DNA from: CAYGTO01 sp964352815
Lineage (GTDB): Bacteria > Pseudomonadota > Alphaproteobacteria > Rickettsiales > UBA3002
Reading direction: 5' to 3'
Length of the DNA: 64,000 nucleotides
Assembly: GCA_964352815.1 (NCBI GenBank)
Contig: CAYGTO010000005.1
Location: 62,001 to 126,000, forward strand
Below, piece after piece: positions 6,900 through 14,951 of this stretch (the first letter of the stretch is position 1; the number at the start of each line of letters is the position of its first letter). Position numbers and translations under genes: made by a program. The notes beneath the pieces are model-generated. The model saw nothing but the letters and a program-made list of their open reading frames with translations, did not search any database and was not told where the DNA came from.

Positions 6900-7568
6900 A
6901 TGCGCGTATTAATTATCATTCTTCTTCTCATTGGGGCGTGCGCCGGCGGGCTTTATTACTCATGGCAAGCAAAGACTGAAGCGTATCTCGGTTATATCAA
7001 ATATATGATTGAGAGCTATGAGATGAATATGCCAAAGGGCATGGAAGTAGTGACCGAGGGTTTTGCGATAGAGGGCTTCCCATTCGAGAATCGTGTGGTG
7101 ATGTCTCATTCAAGTTTAGTGAGTGATGACGGGATTGAGCATTTAGAGATTCACAGCCACCGCATCGCGTTTACGCTTGAATCGGTAGGCAATTACACGC
7201 GTACAAAAGTGGAGTGGCTTGAGCCGATTAAGGTGATTTATGGCCGCAACGGCAACCAGAACACATACCGCGTTAAGCAGGTTGAGCCAATGACGGCGTA
7301 TTTAAAATATGGCAGCAAGCAGAACAATAAAACGCCGACCACGCTAGATACCATGCCGCCGCCTAATCGGGCTGGAGTGAAACTTCCAAAACCCTTCGTG
7401 CTCGAAGCAACATGCGGGGAGGTGAAAGAGACCATTGCCTTTCCCAAGCTACCAGAGATGAATACGGTGTTGTGGGTCGAAATTCCGACAAATCTATACA
7501 ATTCATTGAGAATTTTTACGTACATGATTGATGAAGCCTTAAAGGGTAAAGGTAACTGCATAAAATAG
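6900..7568 (+). CDS. Hypothetical membrane-anchored protein
   Basis: I do not recognise this 222-residue protein with certainty. It begins with a hydrophobic segment (residues about 3-21, LIIILLLIGACAGGLYYSW) that is either an uncleaved anchor or a signal peptide, leaving a soluble extracytoplasmic domain. The GFPFENRV segment near residue 60 recalls the GFPF motif of DUF2125 proteins of alphaproteobacteria, but the protein is shorter than that family. GGAGG about seven bases before the ATG supports the start, and this lies just after a palindromic element. It sits between nadA and nadC, but a role in NAD synthesis cannot be inferred. Lys-Gly-Lys and one Cys end the protein. Confidence 0.75.
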   Translation: MRVLIIILLLIGACAGGLYYSWQAKTEAYLGYIKYMIESYEMNMPKGMEVVTEGFAIEGFPFENRVVMSHSSLVSDDGIEHLEIHSHRIAFTLESVGNYTRTKVEWLEPIKVIYGRNGNQNTYRVKQVEPMTAYLKYGSKQNNKTPTTLDTMPPPNRAGVKLPKPFVLEATCGEVKETIAFPKLPEMNTVLWVEIPTNLYNSLRIFTYMIDEALKGKGNCIK

Positions 7569-7690
7569 TGTAAGGCCAAGAGGCTAAAGTAGGGCGACTC
7601 ATAAATACTGCACCTGCGAAGCAGCTCTTTGACTCAACTCAATGATTCTATTACAACTATCCGACTTTCGCGAAACAAGCGGGGCGGGGA

Positions 7691-8530
7691 GTGCAACCAA
7701 ACATCGAAGAATTACAGCGTATTATTGTAATGGCGCTCACGGAAGATATCGGCAATGGCGATATCACCTCGGAACTATGCATTGATGCAGAACATCAGAG
7801 CCACTACGCCTTTGTCGCACGCGAAGATATGGTGTCGTGTGGTGCGCAGATCGCAGCGCAAATTCTCCAGGTGGTCGACCCAACGATTGAGATTACCTAT
7901 ATCAGTGAAGACGGCGCACGTATTAAAGCGGGGGAGTCACTCGCTCAAGTATCTGGGCCCACACGCGCTATCCTGACAGGCGAGCGCGTGGCGCTTAACT
8001 TGCTGCAGCGTATGTGCGGTATTGCGACTGAAACAAAAGCCTATACCGATGCTGTTGCTGGTACGAAGGCAACGATCCTAGATACGCGCAAGACCATGCC
8101 GGGGTTGCGGGCGATTGATAAATATGCCGTGCGTGTTGGCGGTGGGAGGAACCATCGCATGCGTCTGGATGATGCGATTCTAATCAAAGATAACCATATC
8201 GCGGCGGCAGGAAGCGTTTCAGAAGCGTTGTCACGTGCCAAAACAGCCGCACCAGTGACGGCAACCATCGAAGTGGAATGTGATACGCTTGACCAGGTGA
8301 AAGACGTGCTTGCGATTGGAGTGGATGTCATCTTGCTCGACAATATGAGCCCTGAAAAGTTGAAAGAAGCGGTCGCGCTTATCGGGGATCAGGCTAAAAC
8401 CGAAGCGTCAGGAAATGTGTCGTTGGAGAACGTGAAGGCAATCGCTGAAAGTGGCGTAGATTATATTTCGATAGGGCGTTTGACGCATTCGGTGCGTAGT
8501 GTCGATATTGGATTGGATGTGGCGGTGTGA
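7691..8530 (+). CDS. nadC: Nicotinate-nucleotide pyrophosphorylase (carboxylating)
   Basis: NadC converts quinolinate plus PRPP to nicotinate mononucleotide and CO2, the step after NadA. The 279-residue length is typical. Conserved parts are ALTEDIGNGDITSE, LTGERVALNLLQRMCGIAT, ILDTRKTMPGLRAIDKYAVRVGGGRNHRMRLDDAILIKDNH (read in pieces at residues about 130-172), IEVECDTLDQ, ILLDNMSPE and the C-terminal GVDYISIGRLTHSV. The start is a GTG preceded by GGGGCGGGGA, a purine-rich if atypical ribosome site. Its stop overlaps the start of the next gene (TGATG), so nadC is translationally coupled to a TRAP transporter pair. Confidence 0.97.
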   Translation: MQPNIEELQRIIVMALTEDIGNGDITSELCIDAEHQSHYAFVAREDMVSCGAQIAAQILQVVDPTIEITYISEDGARIKAGESLAQVSGPTRAILTGERVALNLLQRMCGIATETKAYTDAVAGTKATILDTRKTMPGLRAIDKYAVRVGGGRNHRMRLDDAILIKDNHIAAAGSVSEALSRAKTAAPVTATIEVECDTLDQVKDVLAIGVDVILLDNMSPEKLKEAVALIGDQAKTEASGNVSLENVKAIAESGVDYISIGRLTHSVRSVDIGLDVAV

Positions 8531-9063
8531 TGTTAGCAGTGGCTCTGATGATCGACTCCCTCAACCGCTTTCTTGGCAAAAGCGTTTCGTGGCTTGCCCT
8601 TGGAATGGTGGTCATGATGAGCACAAATGTAGCGATGCGGTATTTGTTCTCCGAGGGTACACCATGGCAGCAAGAAATTGTACGTTTTATGCATGGGATT
8701 GTGTTCTTAGCGGGCGCCGCCTATGCGCTTCAGCGCGAGCAGCATGTGCGCGTGGATATTCTCTATCAGGGGTTTTGTGACCGAAAGAAAGCGTGGGTCA
8801 ATATTATAGGAACGCTTATGTTCCTGTTTCCAGTCGCGATCGCGCTGATCTATTTCTCACTCCACTATGTGCTTGGGTCATGGGCGATCTATGAAGGTTC
8901 GACGGAATATAAGGGCATGCCTGGCGTCTTCATCTTCAAGACATTTATCTGGGTCGCTGGTGGGACGCTCATTCTGCAGGGCGTTTCTTCGATCATTCAT
9001 AGTATTCGTACTTTGCAAGGCAAAGAACCGGCGATTCAAAGTCACCATGAGGAGCATGTCTAA
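8530..9063 (+). CDS. TRAP transporter small permease (DctQ type)
   Basis: The small, four-helix membrane subunit of a tripartite ATP-independent periplasmic transporter. The 177-residue protein has hydrophobic segments at about 15-35, 50-70, 93-115 and 133-155 and the family pattern RYLFSEGTPWQQEIVRFMHGIVFLAGAAYALQRE-HVRVD around residues 37-75, where the Glu and His-Val-Arg-Val-Asp are typical of DctQ. ATG at 8530 shares its A with the nadC stop; an adjacent GTG at 8527 is possible. It overlaps the DctM gene by one base (TAATG). No periplasmic binding protein gene follows, so the substrate is unknown. Confidence 0.92.
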   Translation: MLAVALMIDSLNRFLGKSVSWLALGMVVMMSTNVAMRYLFSEGTPWQQEIVRFMHGIVFLAGAAYALQREQHVRVDILYQGFCDRKKAWVNIIGTLMFLFPVAIALIYFSLHYVLGSWAIYEGSTEYKGMPGVFIFKTFIWVAGGTLILQGVSSIIHSIRTLQGKEPAIQSHHEEHV

Positions 9064-10553
9064 TGGCTGAATTAATGCCAATTCTGATGGTGGTAAGTAT
9101 ATTCGCAGGACTCATTATCGGCTATCCCGTTGCGTTCACACTCGGCGGTGTGGCGATTATATATGCACTGTTAGGCGAAGCATTCGGGATCTTTAATCTC
9201 AGTACAATGAGTGCACTGCCGAGCAGTGTGTATGGGGTGATGACCAGTGATCTACTGATTGCTGTTCCGCTGTTTGTATTTATGGGAATCACGTTGGAGC
9301 GCGCCAAGATTGCGGAAGAGCTCCTTGAAACTATGGCTGGGCTGTTTGGGTCGATGCGTGCCGGACTAGGCATCTCCGTATTGCTGGTTGGTGCTGTGCT
9401 TGCGGCGTCTACCGGGATTGTTGGCGCAACGGTTGTGACGATGGGGCTGTTTTCACTGCCTGCGATGATCAAAAATGGCTACTGTAAAAAAATCTCGACG
9501 GGAACGATTTGTGCTGCGGGAACGCTTGGTCAGATCATCCCACCATCGATCGTGTTGATTCTTCTCGCAGATCAAATCTCGAGCTCATGGCAAACAGCAC
9601 AGCTCAATATGGGCGTATTGACTCCGGTGCCGGTCAGCGTGTCGGATCTCTTTGTTGCCGCGCTGATTCCAGGCTTTGGCTTGGTCGCGATTTACGTGAT
9701 TTGGCAGCTGATTTATAGTGCGGCAGATGCCTCACGGATGCCGCCACTGTGTGCGAATGAGCGTCAGCGTATGTTTGATGATGGCAAATTGAAAGCGATT
9801 TTGCGGACTCTTTTCCCGCCACTGGCCCTAATCGCCATTGTTCTAGGCTCGATTTTGGGTGGTATTGCGACTGCAACGGAGTCGGCTGCGGTGGGTGCGC
9901 TGGGAGCTATTGGCCTGTCAGCCCTGAAGGGACGCCTTAGTTTTAAGAATATGCGTACGGTCATGGAAGGTACGCTTGATATGAGTGCTATGGTGTTTTT
10001 GATTCTAATCGGAGCAGCAATTTTTACCTTGGTATTCCGAGGTTATAATGGTGACGAGTTGGTGCAGCAACTGATTGAGAACCTTCCTGGTGGAATGGTC
10101 GGAGCGCTCTTCTTTACCATGCTGATTATGTTTTTGCTTGGTTTCTTTTTAGACTTTATTCAAATTATTTTCGTGATGGTGCCGATTGTGGCACCGGCGC
10201 TGCTAACCATGGGGGCTGACCCAATTTGGCTCGCGATTCTGATGGCGATTAACTTACAAACCTCATTCTTAACGCCTCCATTTGGCTTTTCACTCTTTTA
10301 TCTTAGAGGAGTTGCGCCGAAAGAAGTCCTCACCAAGGATATCTATAAAGGGGTGCTGCCATTCGTTGTCATCCAGCTCCTAATGTTGACATTCATTGCG
10401 CTAGTACCATCGACAGCTACATGGTTGCCGAAAATGGCCTATGGAACAGACTTTAGTCAGGTCTTTGAAGAAGCGTCTAAGAATCAAGGTAATATTGCTG
10501 GTGGGAGCATTAGGATCGGTGAAGGCGTTAATAGCTGGGACGTGGATTATTAG
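9063..10553 (+). CDS. TRAP transporter large permease (DctM type)
   Basis: The large multi-pass subunit of a TRAP transporter, using the ion gradient to import a substrate delivered by a periplasmic protein. The 496 residues form many hydrophobic segments; family blocks are GYPVAFTLGG near the N-terminus, PLFVFMGITLERAKIAEELLETM, ASTGIVGATVVTMG, CAAGTLGQIIPPSIVLILLADQ and LLGFFLDFIQIIFVMVPIVAP with FLTPPFGFSLFYLRG toward the end. It is somewhat longer than a typical DctM of about 430 residues, with an extra loop around ATESAAVGALG and a C-terminal tail. Coupled to the small permease and to nadC. The mate binding protein is not in this operon. Confidence 0.93.
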   Translation: MAELMPILMVVSIFAGLIIGYPVAFTLGGVAIIYALLGEAFGIFNLSTMSALPSSVYGVMTSDLLIAVPLFVFMGITLERAKIAEELLETMAGLFGSMRAGLGISVLLVGAVLAASTGIVGATVVTMGLFSLPAMIKNGYCKKISTGTICAAGTLGQIIPPSIVLILLADQISSSWQTAQLNMGVLTPVPVSVSDLFVAALIPGFGLVAIYVIWQLIYSAADASRMPPLCANERQRMFDDGKLKAILRTLFPPLALIAIVLGSILGGIATATESAAVGALGAIGLSALKGRLSFKNMRTVMEGTLDMSAMVFLILIGAAIFTLVFRGYNGDELVQQLIENLPGGMVGALFFTMLIMFLLGFFLDFIQIIFVMVPIVAPALLTMGADPIWLAILMAINLQTSFLTPPFGFSLFYLRGVAPKEVLTKDIYKGVLPFVVIQLLMLTFIALVPSTATWLPKMAYGTDFSQVFEEASKNQGNIAGGSIRIGEGVNSWDVDY

Positions 10554-10607
10554 GTTGATTCTGGTCGGCGCTTTGCCTAAGACGAGATAACCGCACATGA
10601 GTCGCAT

Positions 10608-11018
10608 ATGCCAAATACATTAGAAAATAAATGCCAGGAACGCGGTCTAAAAATGACCGAACAGCGCAAAGTGATTGCGCGTGTGCTTTCCCAATCGGAT
10701 GATCATCCCGATGTCGAGATGCTTTATCAGCGCTCGGTTGAAGTGGATCCTAATATCTCCATTGCGACGGTATATCGAACGGTAAAACTGTTCGAAGAGT
10801 CGGGTATTATCGAGAAACATGATTTCGGTGATGGCCGTGCGCGATTTGAAGAGGCGGGCGACGATCATCACGACCATTTGATCGATGTGAAATCTGGTAA
10901 GGTGATCGAATTCACCAATGAAGAGATCGAACGACTGCAAGAAACGGTCGCTAAAGAACTTGGCTATAAATTGGTCGATCATCGCCTCGAGCTCTATGCC
11001 GTGCCACTTGACGAGTAA
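10608..11018 (+). CDS. Fur-family metal-responsive repressor
   Basis: A 136-residue DNA-binding regulator of the Fur superfamily. The N-terminal winged helix spans residues about 10-80 (MTEQRKVIARVL, HPDVEMLYQRS, ISIATVYRTVKLFEESGII) and the dimerisation/metal domain has the HHDHLI motif and the tail VDHRLELY. The CxxC pairs of classical E. coli Fur are absent: the usual CLDCGKVIEF is DVKSGKVIEF here, as in alphaproteobacterial Fur/Mur proteins that respond to iron or manganese. It stands alone between the TRAP genes and olsB. The exact metal cannot be told from sequence. Confidence 0.9.
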   Translation: MPNTLENKCQERGLKMTEQRKVIARVLSQSDDHPDVEMLYQRSVEVDPNISIATVYRTVKLFEESGIIEKHDFGDGRARFEEAGDDHHDHLIDVKSGKVIEFTNEEIERLQETVAKELGYKLVDHRLELYAVPLDE

Positions 11019-11080
11019 AATCATCCACAGCGCCCCGCATTCCTTTGCATTTTTCCGGATCTACTTTATAACCAATCGTT

Positions 11081-11866
11081 ATGAATAGTTCTAAGTTTGA
11101 GCCGATTACTGCGGGCGATTTGACTGTGAAAATCGCGGAGCAAGAAAGCGAAGTGATCGAGTCGCAAAAGCTGCGCTACCGCATTTTTTGCCTCGAGATG
11201 GGTGGGAAAGCTTCGCCTGAAATTCAGGCGCAACAACGCGATTTTGATGAGTTTGATGTGGTGTGTGATCACCTATTAGTACTTGATATTACAAGGCCTG
11301 AAGGCAACCAAGTGGTTGGCACTTACCGTCTGTTGCGTTCCTCCGTCATGCCAAAAATTGGCCGTTATTACTCAGAAGCAGAGTATGATGTGTCGAAGCT
11401 CAAAGCGGTGGATGGCGAAATTATGGAGCTGGGGCGCTCATGCGTCGATGAAGACTATCGCAACCGCGCAGTGATGGATTTGTTGTGGCGCGGCATTGGC
11501 GCCTATGTGAATCAATATGATGTGAAAATCATGTTTGGCTGCGCCAGCTTTACTGGCGATAATCCTGAAGAACATGCGCTTGCGCTATCGTATCTTCATT
11601 ATACCCACCGTGCACCCGATCACCTGTGTCCTCGGACGCTTGAGGAGCTCTATGTGCCTATGAATCAGCTTCCGGAAGATCAGGTGGATACGCGAGATGC
11701 ACTCCGCGCCATGCCGGCGCTGATTAAGGGCTATCTTCGCATTGGCGGCTATATTGGTGATGGCGCGTTTCTGGACCATGATTACAACACGACCGACGTG
11801 AGTATCGTCGTGGAGACAGATAAGGTGGCGGCGAAATATGCCTCGCGGTATAAGCCGGAGGGATAA
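11081..11866 (+). CDS. olsB: OlsB-type L-ornithine N-acyltransferase
   Basis: A GNAT-fold acyltransferase (Acetyltransf_5 family) that, as OlsB, moves a hydroxyacyl chain from acyl carrier protein to ornithine to form lyso-ornithine lipid. Over 261 residues, the family features are LRYRIFCLEMG, FDEFDVVCDHLLVLD, VVGTYRLLR, EYDVSKL, MELGRSCVDEDYRNRAVMDLLWRGI and the SFTGDNPEEHALALSYLHY segment. The following gene, separated only by a palindromic element, is a PlsC-type acyltransferase, matching OlsA, which supports the ornithine-lipid assignment. A hemolysin-family acyltransferase of other specificity is the main alternative. Confidence 0.85.
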   Translation: MNSSKFEPITAGDLTVKIAEQESEVIESQKLRYRIFCLEMGGKASPEIQAQQRDFDEFDVVCDHLLVLDITRPEGNQVVGTYRLLRSSVMPKIGRYYSEAEYDVSKLKAVDGEIMELGRSCVDEDYRNRAVMDLLWRGIGAYVNQYDVKIMFGCASFTGDNPEEHALALSYLHYTHRAPDHLCPRTLEELYVPMNQLPEDQVDTRDALRAMPALIKGYLRIGGYIGDGAFLDHDYNTTDVSIVVETDKVAAKYASRYKPEG

Positions 11867-11878
11867 TTAGGCGTTTTT

Positions 11879-11960
11879 GTCATTCCCGCGAAAGCGGGAA
11901 TCCAATTACACTAACGACATTCTCTGGAATTCAATGGATCCCCGTTTTCACGGGGATGAC
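11879..11960. repeat. GTCAT...ATGAC element, dRS3-like type, between olsB and olsA
   Basis: Starts with GTCATTCCCGCG followed by AAAGCGGGAATCC and ends with CCGTTTTCACGGGGATGAC. Two local hairpins (CCCGCGAAAGCGGG and CCCCGTTTTCACGGGG) sit at the two ends. The element makes up nearly the whole olsB-olsA gap. Confidence 0.8.
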
Positions 11961-11970
11961 AAGATAAGTT

Positions 11971-12765
11971 ATGAACCAACCAACCTCATACAAGTTCCTA
12001 GGCATACTCAAACTGATCTGCATGATCCTCTATGTCGCTTTGCTCATCGGCCCGGCGGCACTTTCGCGGGCGTTCGGCTGGGAGAAAATGCGTCGCCGAC
12101 TGATCATGACCTATTACGAATTCATGATTCATATGGTGGGGCTCAAGCTCGATATTAAAGGCTCACTCTCGAAAAAGCGGCCGCTTCTTTTGGTGAGTAA
12201 CCATGCGAGCTATGTCGATGTGTTCGTGCTAGGTAGCTTGTTTCCGATGAGCTTTACGCCGAAACGTGAGGTTCGCGGTTGGCCGGTGATTGGCTGGCTG
12301 TGCATGATCGCAGACTGCGTGTTTGTAGAGCGCACACCGCGCGCTATGAAGCAAGCGCAGGAAGAGATGCAGCAGCGGCTGACCGATGATAAGATTCTGG
12401 TGATTTTTCCCGAAGGGACTACAAATGATGGCCAAAAGGTGAAGGCGTTTAAGAGTGGTTTTTTTGAACTGGCCGCACAGACTGATCCACCTTTGCCGGT
12501 GCAGCCAGTGACCATTACCTACACGCATGCAAACGGCCAGCAGCTGCCGAATGAAAAAGATGCGAGGGAGCAAATCGCCTGGTATGGTGACACGGATTTC
12601 GCGAGCCATTTCATAGGGCTTCTGGGGCTACGAAGTATTCGCGCAACGGTGATAATTGGCAAGCCGATGAAGATGGAAGATTTTGAGTCGCGCAAAGAAC
12701 TGTGCAAGGCGTGTGAGGTTGAAATTAGCGAAACGCTCCAGAAAGAGCTGGCTAAAATAATGTGA
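11971..12765 (+). CDS. olsA: 1-acylglycerol-3-phosphate-type O-acyltransferase (OlsA-like)
   Basis: A membrane-associated PlsC/LPLAT family acyltransferase of 264 residues. The acceptor-binding HX4D motif is NHASYVDVF near residue 74 and the block FPEGTTNDG near residue 149 binds the acyl-acceptor phosphate or head group; the first 40 residues contain an anchoring hydrophobic segment (LICMILYVALLIGPAALS). Next to olsB, it most likely acylates lyso-ornithine lipid (OlsA), though it may also work on lysophosphatidate. The start codon lies 10 bases after the palindromic element, so the element is in the 5' leader or in the olsB-olsA transcript. Confidence 0.85.
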   Translation: MNQPTSYKFLGILKLICMILYVALLIGPAALSRAFGWEKMRRRLIMTYYEFMIHMVGLKLDIKGSLSKKRPLLLVSNHASYVDVFVLGSLFPMSFTPKREVRGWPVIGWLCMIADCVFVERTPRAMKQAQEEMQQRLTDDKILVIFPEGTTNDGQKVKAFKSGFFELAAQTDPPLPVQPVTITYTHANGQQLPNEKDAREQIAWYGDTDFASHFIGLLGLRSIRATVIIGKPMKMEDFESRKELCKACEVEISETLQKELAKIM

Positions 12766-12769
12766 CATT

Positions 12770-12883
12770 GTCGCCCCGTCTTTATGACGGGGTCCGGTGA
12801 CCCAAATATTATGGTGCTTTTTGCTCCAGACCCCGCAGCCATGCTGCGCCAAGGCTTCGCATGGCTCGCAAGTGCGGGGTGAC
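12770..12883. repeat. GTCGC...GTGAC palindromic element (dRS3-like relative)
   Basis: Termini GTCGCCCCG (12770) and CGGGGTGAC (12875-12883) are complementary; the left arm contains CCCCGTCTTTATGACGGGG, a 7-bp hairpin with TTTAT loop, and the right arm a CATGCTGCGCCAAGG... imperfect hairpin. It occupies most of the gap after olsA and could also act as a terminator, though no U-run follows. Confidence 0.7.
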
Positions 12884-12940
12884 AGATTGTGGCGATGCTC
12901 GTAGCTTGCGATTCTGTTCACAATCGCGTATTTTGCTGTG

Positions 12941-13513
12941 ATGGCAGATCCACTCCAAAAAATCACAGAAGATGACTTCGACGTCACCATCGACATCCGT
13001 TATGCGACAGATGATAATTTTACCGGCGAGCCGGTCTATACTCCGAGTTTTCATCAAGAGAAAATCTGTTACCTGCATCCTGAAGCGGCGGAATGTTTAA
13101 AATCAGCGGTCGCCTATGCCAAGCCATTGGGCTATCATATGAAAATCTTCGATGCCTATCGCCCGACGGAGGCGCAGTGGAAGCTATGGAATCACACGCC
13201 AGACCCAGATTTTCTGGCGAATCCAGAACGTGGTTCGCCCCATTCGCGCGGCGTTGCGATTGACTTAACCCTTTGTGATGGCAAGGGAAATGAGCTTGAT
13301 ATGGGGACAGGGTTTGACGCCTTCACCCCGTTGTCACATCACGGAAACCAAGAAATCTCAGCAGAAGCACAGAAAAACCGCCATCTTTTGATGGGGATTA
13401 TGACCACCGCCGGCTGGGATTTTTACCGTAATGAATGGTGGCATTATCAGCTCTTTAACTCCCGTGAATACACGCTTTGGAGTGATGAAGAGGCTGGCAC
13501 CAGCATGATGTAG
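12941..13513 (+). CDS. D-alanyl-D-alanine dipeptidase, VanX/DdpX family
   Basis: A zinc metallopeptidase of family M15D that hydrolyses the free dipeptide D-Ala-D-Ala, for use as nutrient or in peptidoglycan turnover. The 190-residue protein has IRYATDDNFTGEPVY, FDAYRPTEAQ, the zinc motif SPHSRGVAIDLTL (His and Asp ligands) and the second zinc site NEWWHYQL with the catalytic Glu and ligand His. No clear signal peptide is visible, so it is probably cytoplasmic as DdpX is. GTG at 12938 directly precedes the chosen ATG. There are no vanH/vanA neighbours, so a glycopeptide-resistance role is not supported. Confidence 0.93.
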   Translation: MADPLQKITEDDFDVTIDIRYATDDNFTGEPVYTPSFHQEKICYLHPEAAECLKSAVAYAKPLGYHMKIFDAYRPTEAQWKLWNHTPDPDFLANPERGSPHSRGVAIDLTLCDGKGNELDMGTGFDAFTPLSHHGNQEISAEAQKNRHLLMGIMTTAGWDFYRNEWWHYQLFNSREYTLWSDEEAGTSMM

Positions 13514-13520
13514 CCGCTTG

Positions 13521-13617
13521 GTCATCGCCTGAATTTCGCAGAAATTCTGAGGTAATCCAGAGCACTGCTTGTGCGCACTGGATTACCTTAGAATCGTTTC
13601 ACGATTCAGGTAATGAC
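13521..13617. repeat. GTCAT...ATGAC palindromic element
   Basis: Ends GTCATCGCCTGAA (13521) and TTCAGGTAATGAC (13605-13617) match with one mismatch; inner arms CAGAAATTCTGAGGTAATCCAG and CTGGATTACCTTAGAATCGTTTC are also complementary, giving an almost continuous long hairpin around GCACTGCTTGTGCG. Confidence 0.8.
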
Positions 13618-13785
13618 AACAGAGAGTTGAAAAAATAATCTGTAAATATTTAGAATATTATTATTTATCAGCACAATATCGCGCATATTCTCGTAAAATC
13701 CAACCTATCGTTAAGCCCGAATTAACCTTTCTCGGGCATACTAAAAGCAATTAAAAGATAAGACAAAAATACTAGGAGACGACAT

Positions 13786-14157
13786 ATGCTAGACAAGGCG
13801 CTCGGCACAGCCACTTCAGGGATTCAAGCAAACGCATATAAAATAGCGAATAATGCGAATAATATTGTGAATGCGCAATCAACGAGTAGCTCACAAGGGG
13901 CTGGCGTATACCAGCCGGTTGATACCTATACGGTAGCGCAGCCTTCAGGTGGCACGCAGGCTTTCACAACTCCGCGTGACCCAGCAACGGTTCAATCGCT
14001 GACTCCAGCAGGTTTGGTCGCTGAGTTTCCGAATGTGAATCTTGATCAAGAGTTGATCAGTGTCGCGCAGGCGGCGAACCAATATAAGGCGAATGCGCAG
14101 GTGATTTCGACGGTCAAAGACCTCGCAGAAACGCTGAATAAGGCACTTGATTCTTAG
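13786..14157 (+). CDS. Small flagellar rod-like protein (basal-body rod C-terminal type)
   Basis: A 123-residue protein resembling axial flagellar rod proteins of the FlgB/FlgC/FlgE class. The N-terminus MLDKALGTATSGIQANAYKIANNANNIVN has the heptad character of rod/hook N-termini, and the C-terminus EFPNVNLDQELISVAQAANQYKANAQVISTVKDLAETLNKAL matches the conserved rod C-terminal signature (Asn-Val-Asn-Leu ... YKANAQVI) that forms the coiled-coil core. FlgC proteins are similar in length but usually 130-140 residues. The start has a good CTAGGAG site. It is isolated from other flagellar genes here, and convergent with nfu, sharing four bases of stop region. It may be an accessory or duplicate rod component. 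Confidence 0.75.
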   Translation: MLDKALGTATSGIQANAYKIANNANNIVNAQSTSSSQGAGVYQPVDTYTVAQPSGGTQAFTTPRDPATVQSLTPAGLVAEFPNVNLDQELISVAQAANQYKANAQVISTVKDLAETLNKALDS

Positions 14158-14717
14158 GCCTCAACTGCTTCCACCGCATACACTTCCGGCACATAATGTT
14201 TGAGCATGCCTTCAATGCCCTGTTTCAGGGTAATGGTGGAGCTTGGGCAGCCTGAGCAGGCGCCATGTAGTTCAAGTTTGACTACTCCTTGCTCAAAGCC
14301 ATGAAAGACAATATCGCCCCCATCCATCGCGACGGCCGGGCGTACCCGCGTCTCGAGCAGCTCTTTAATCTGCTCCACGATTTTCTGCTCATCATCACTG
14401 TAATCAGTCTTTTTCGCGCTCTGGGCCTTTTCTTCAAGCATCATCGGGTTGCCCGAAACGTAATGCTCCATAATGGTGGTGAGCACGAGCGGCTTCACCA
14501 CATCCCACTCATCGGCTTCCTGTTTCGTAATAGTCACGAAGTCAGAGCCGAAAAACACGGCTTTTACCTCAGGAATTTCGAAGATTGCAGCGGCGAGGGG
14601 TGAGCGCTTCGCCTCATCCTTATTGGTGAAAAAGGCGGTGGAATCGCCAAGCACTTCCTTGCCTGGTAAAAACTTCAGCGTGGCTGGGTTTGGCGTGGTT
14701 TCGGTTTGAATAAACAT
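14154..14717 (-). CDS. NfuA/NifU-like Fe-S cluster carrier
   Basis: A scaffold/carrier protein that delivers Fe-S clusters to target enzymes in the cytoplasm. The 187 residues comprise an Nfu N-terminal domain (MFIQTETTPNPATLKFLPG, residues 1-90) and a C-terminal NifU domain (residues about 110-180) whose ACSGCPSS motif supplies the two cluster cysteines. This domain order is typical of alphaproteobacterial and mitochondrial Nfu1. AAAAGGAG precedes the ATG. The gene ends overlapping the end of the convergent rod-like gene by four bases. Confidence 0.94.
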   Translation of the reverse strand: MFIQTETTPNPATLKFLPGKEVLGDSTAFFTNKDEAKRSPLAAAIFEIPEVKAVFFGSDFVTITKQEADEWDVVKPLVLTTIMEHYVSGNPMMLEEKAQSAKKTDYSDDEQKIVEQIKELLETRVRPAVAMDGGDIVFHGFEQGVVKLELHGACSGCPSSTITLKQGIEGMLKHYVPEVYAVEAVEA

Positions 14718-14738
14718 ATTTTCTCCTTTTAAAACAAC

Positions 14739-14817
14739 GTCATTCTGAGGAAGGCGCCAGCCTGACGAAGAATCTATGGTTAAGGCGAAATAGATCCTTC
14801 GCGTTGCTCAGGATGAC
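14739..14817. repeat. GTCAT...ATGAC palindromic element, GTCATTCTGAG type
   Basis: Ends GTCATTCTGAGG (14739) and GCTCAGGATGAC (14806-14817), with inner AAGAATCTA / TAGATCCTTC pairing, as in the 1289 element. It lies in the divergent interval between nfu and dapD. Confidence 0.8.
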
Positions 14818-14951
14818 GAAAACGTCAATATCCTACTAATATACTAGGATATAAGGTATCCGAGGCAAAAAGGGAATAGTTTATTGCATTTTCCCTTCAT
14901 CTGCCTATGGTTTGCGCCATTACCGTACTATCAAGAATGAAAGGATATTCC

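Noticed and set aside
12770..12883. Intrinsic terminator after olsA
   Set aside because: The hairpin is strong but no U-tract follows, and its ends match the palindromic repeat family, so repeat identity explains it better.
12941..13513. Vancomycin resistance cluster from the VanX-like gene
   Set aside because: There is no vanH, vanA or vanRS neighbour, and the protein fits the DdpX-type peptidoglycan-recycling dipeptidase equally well.
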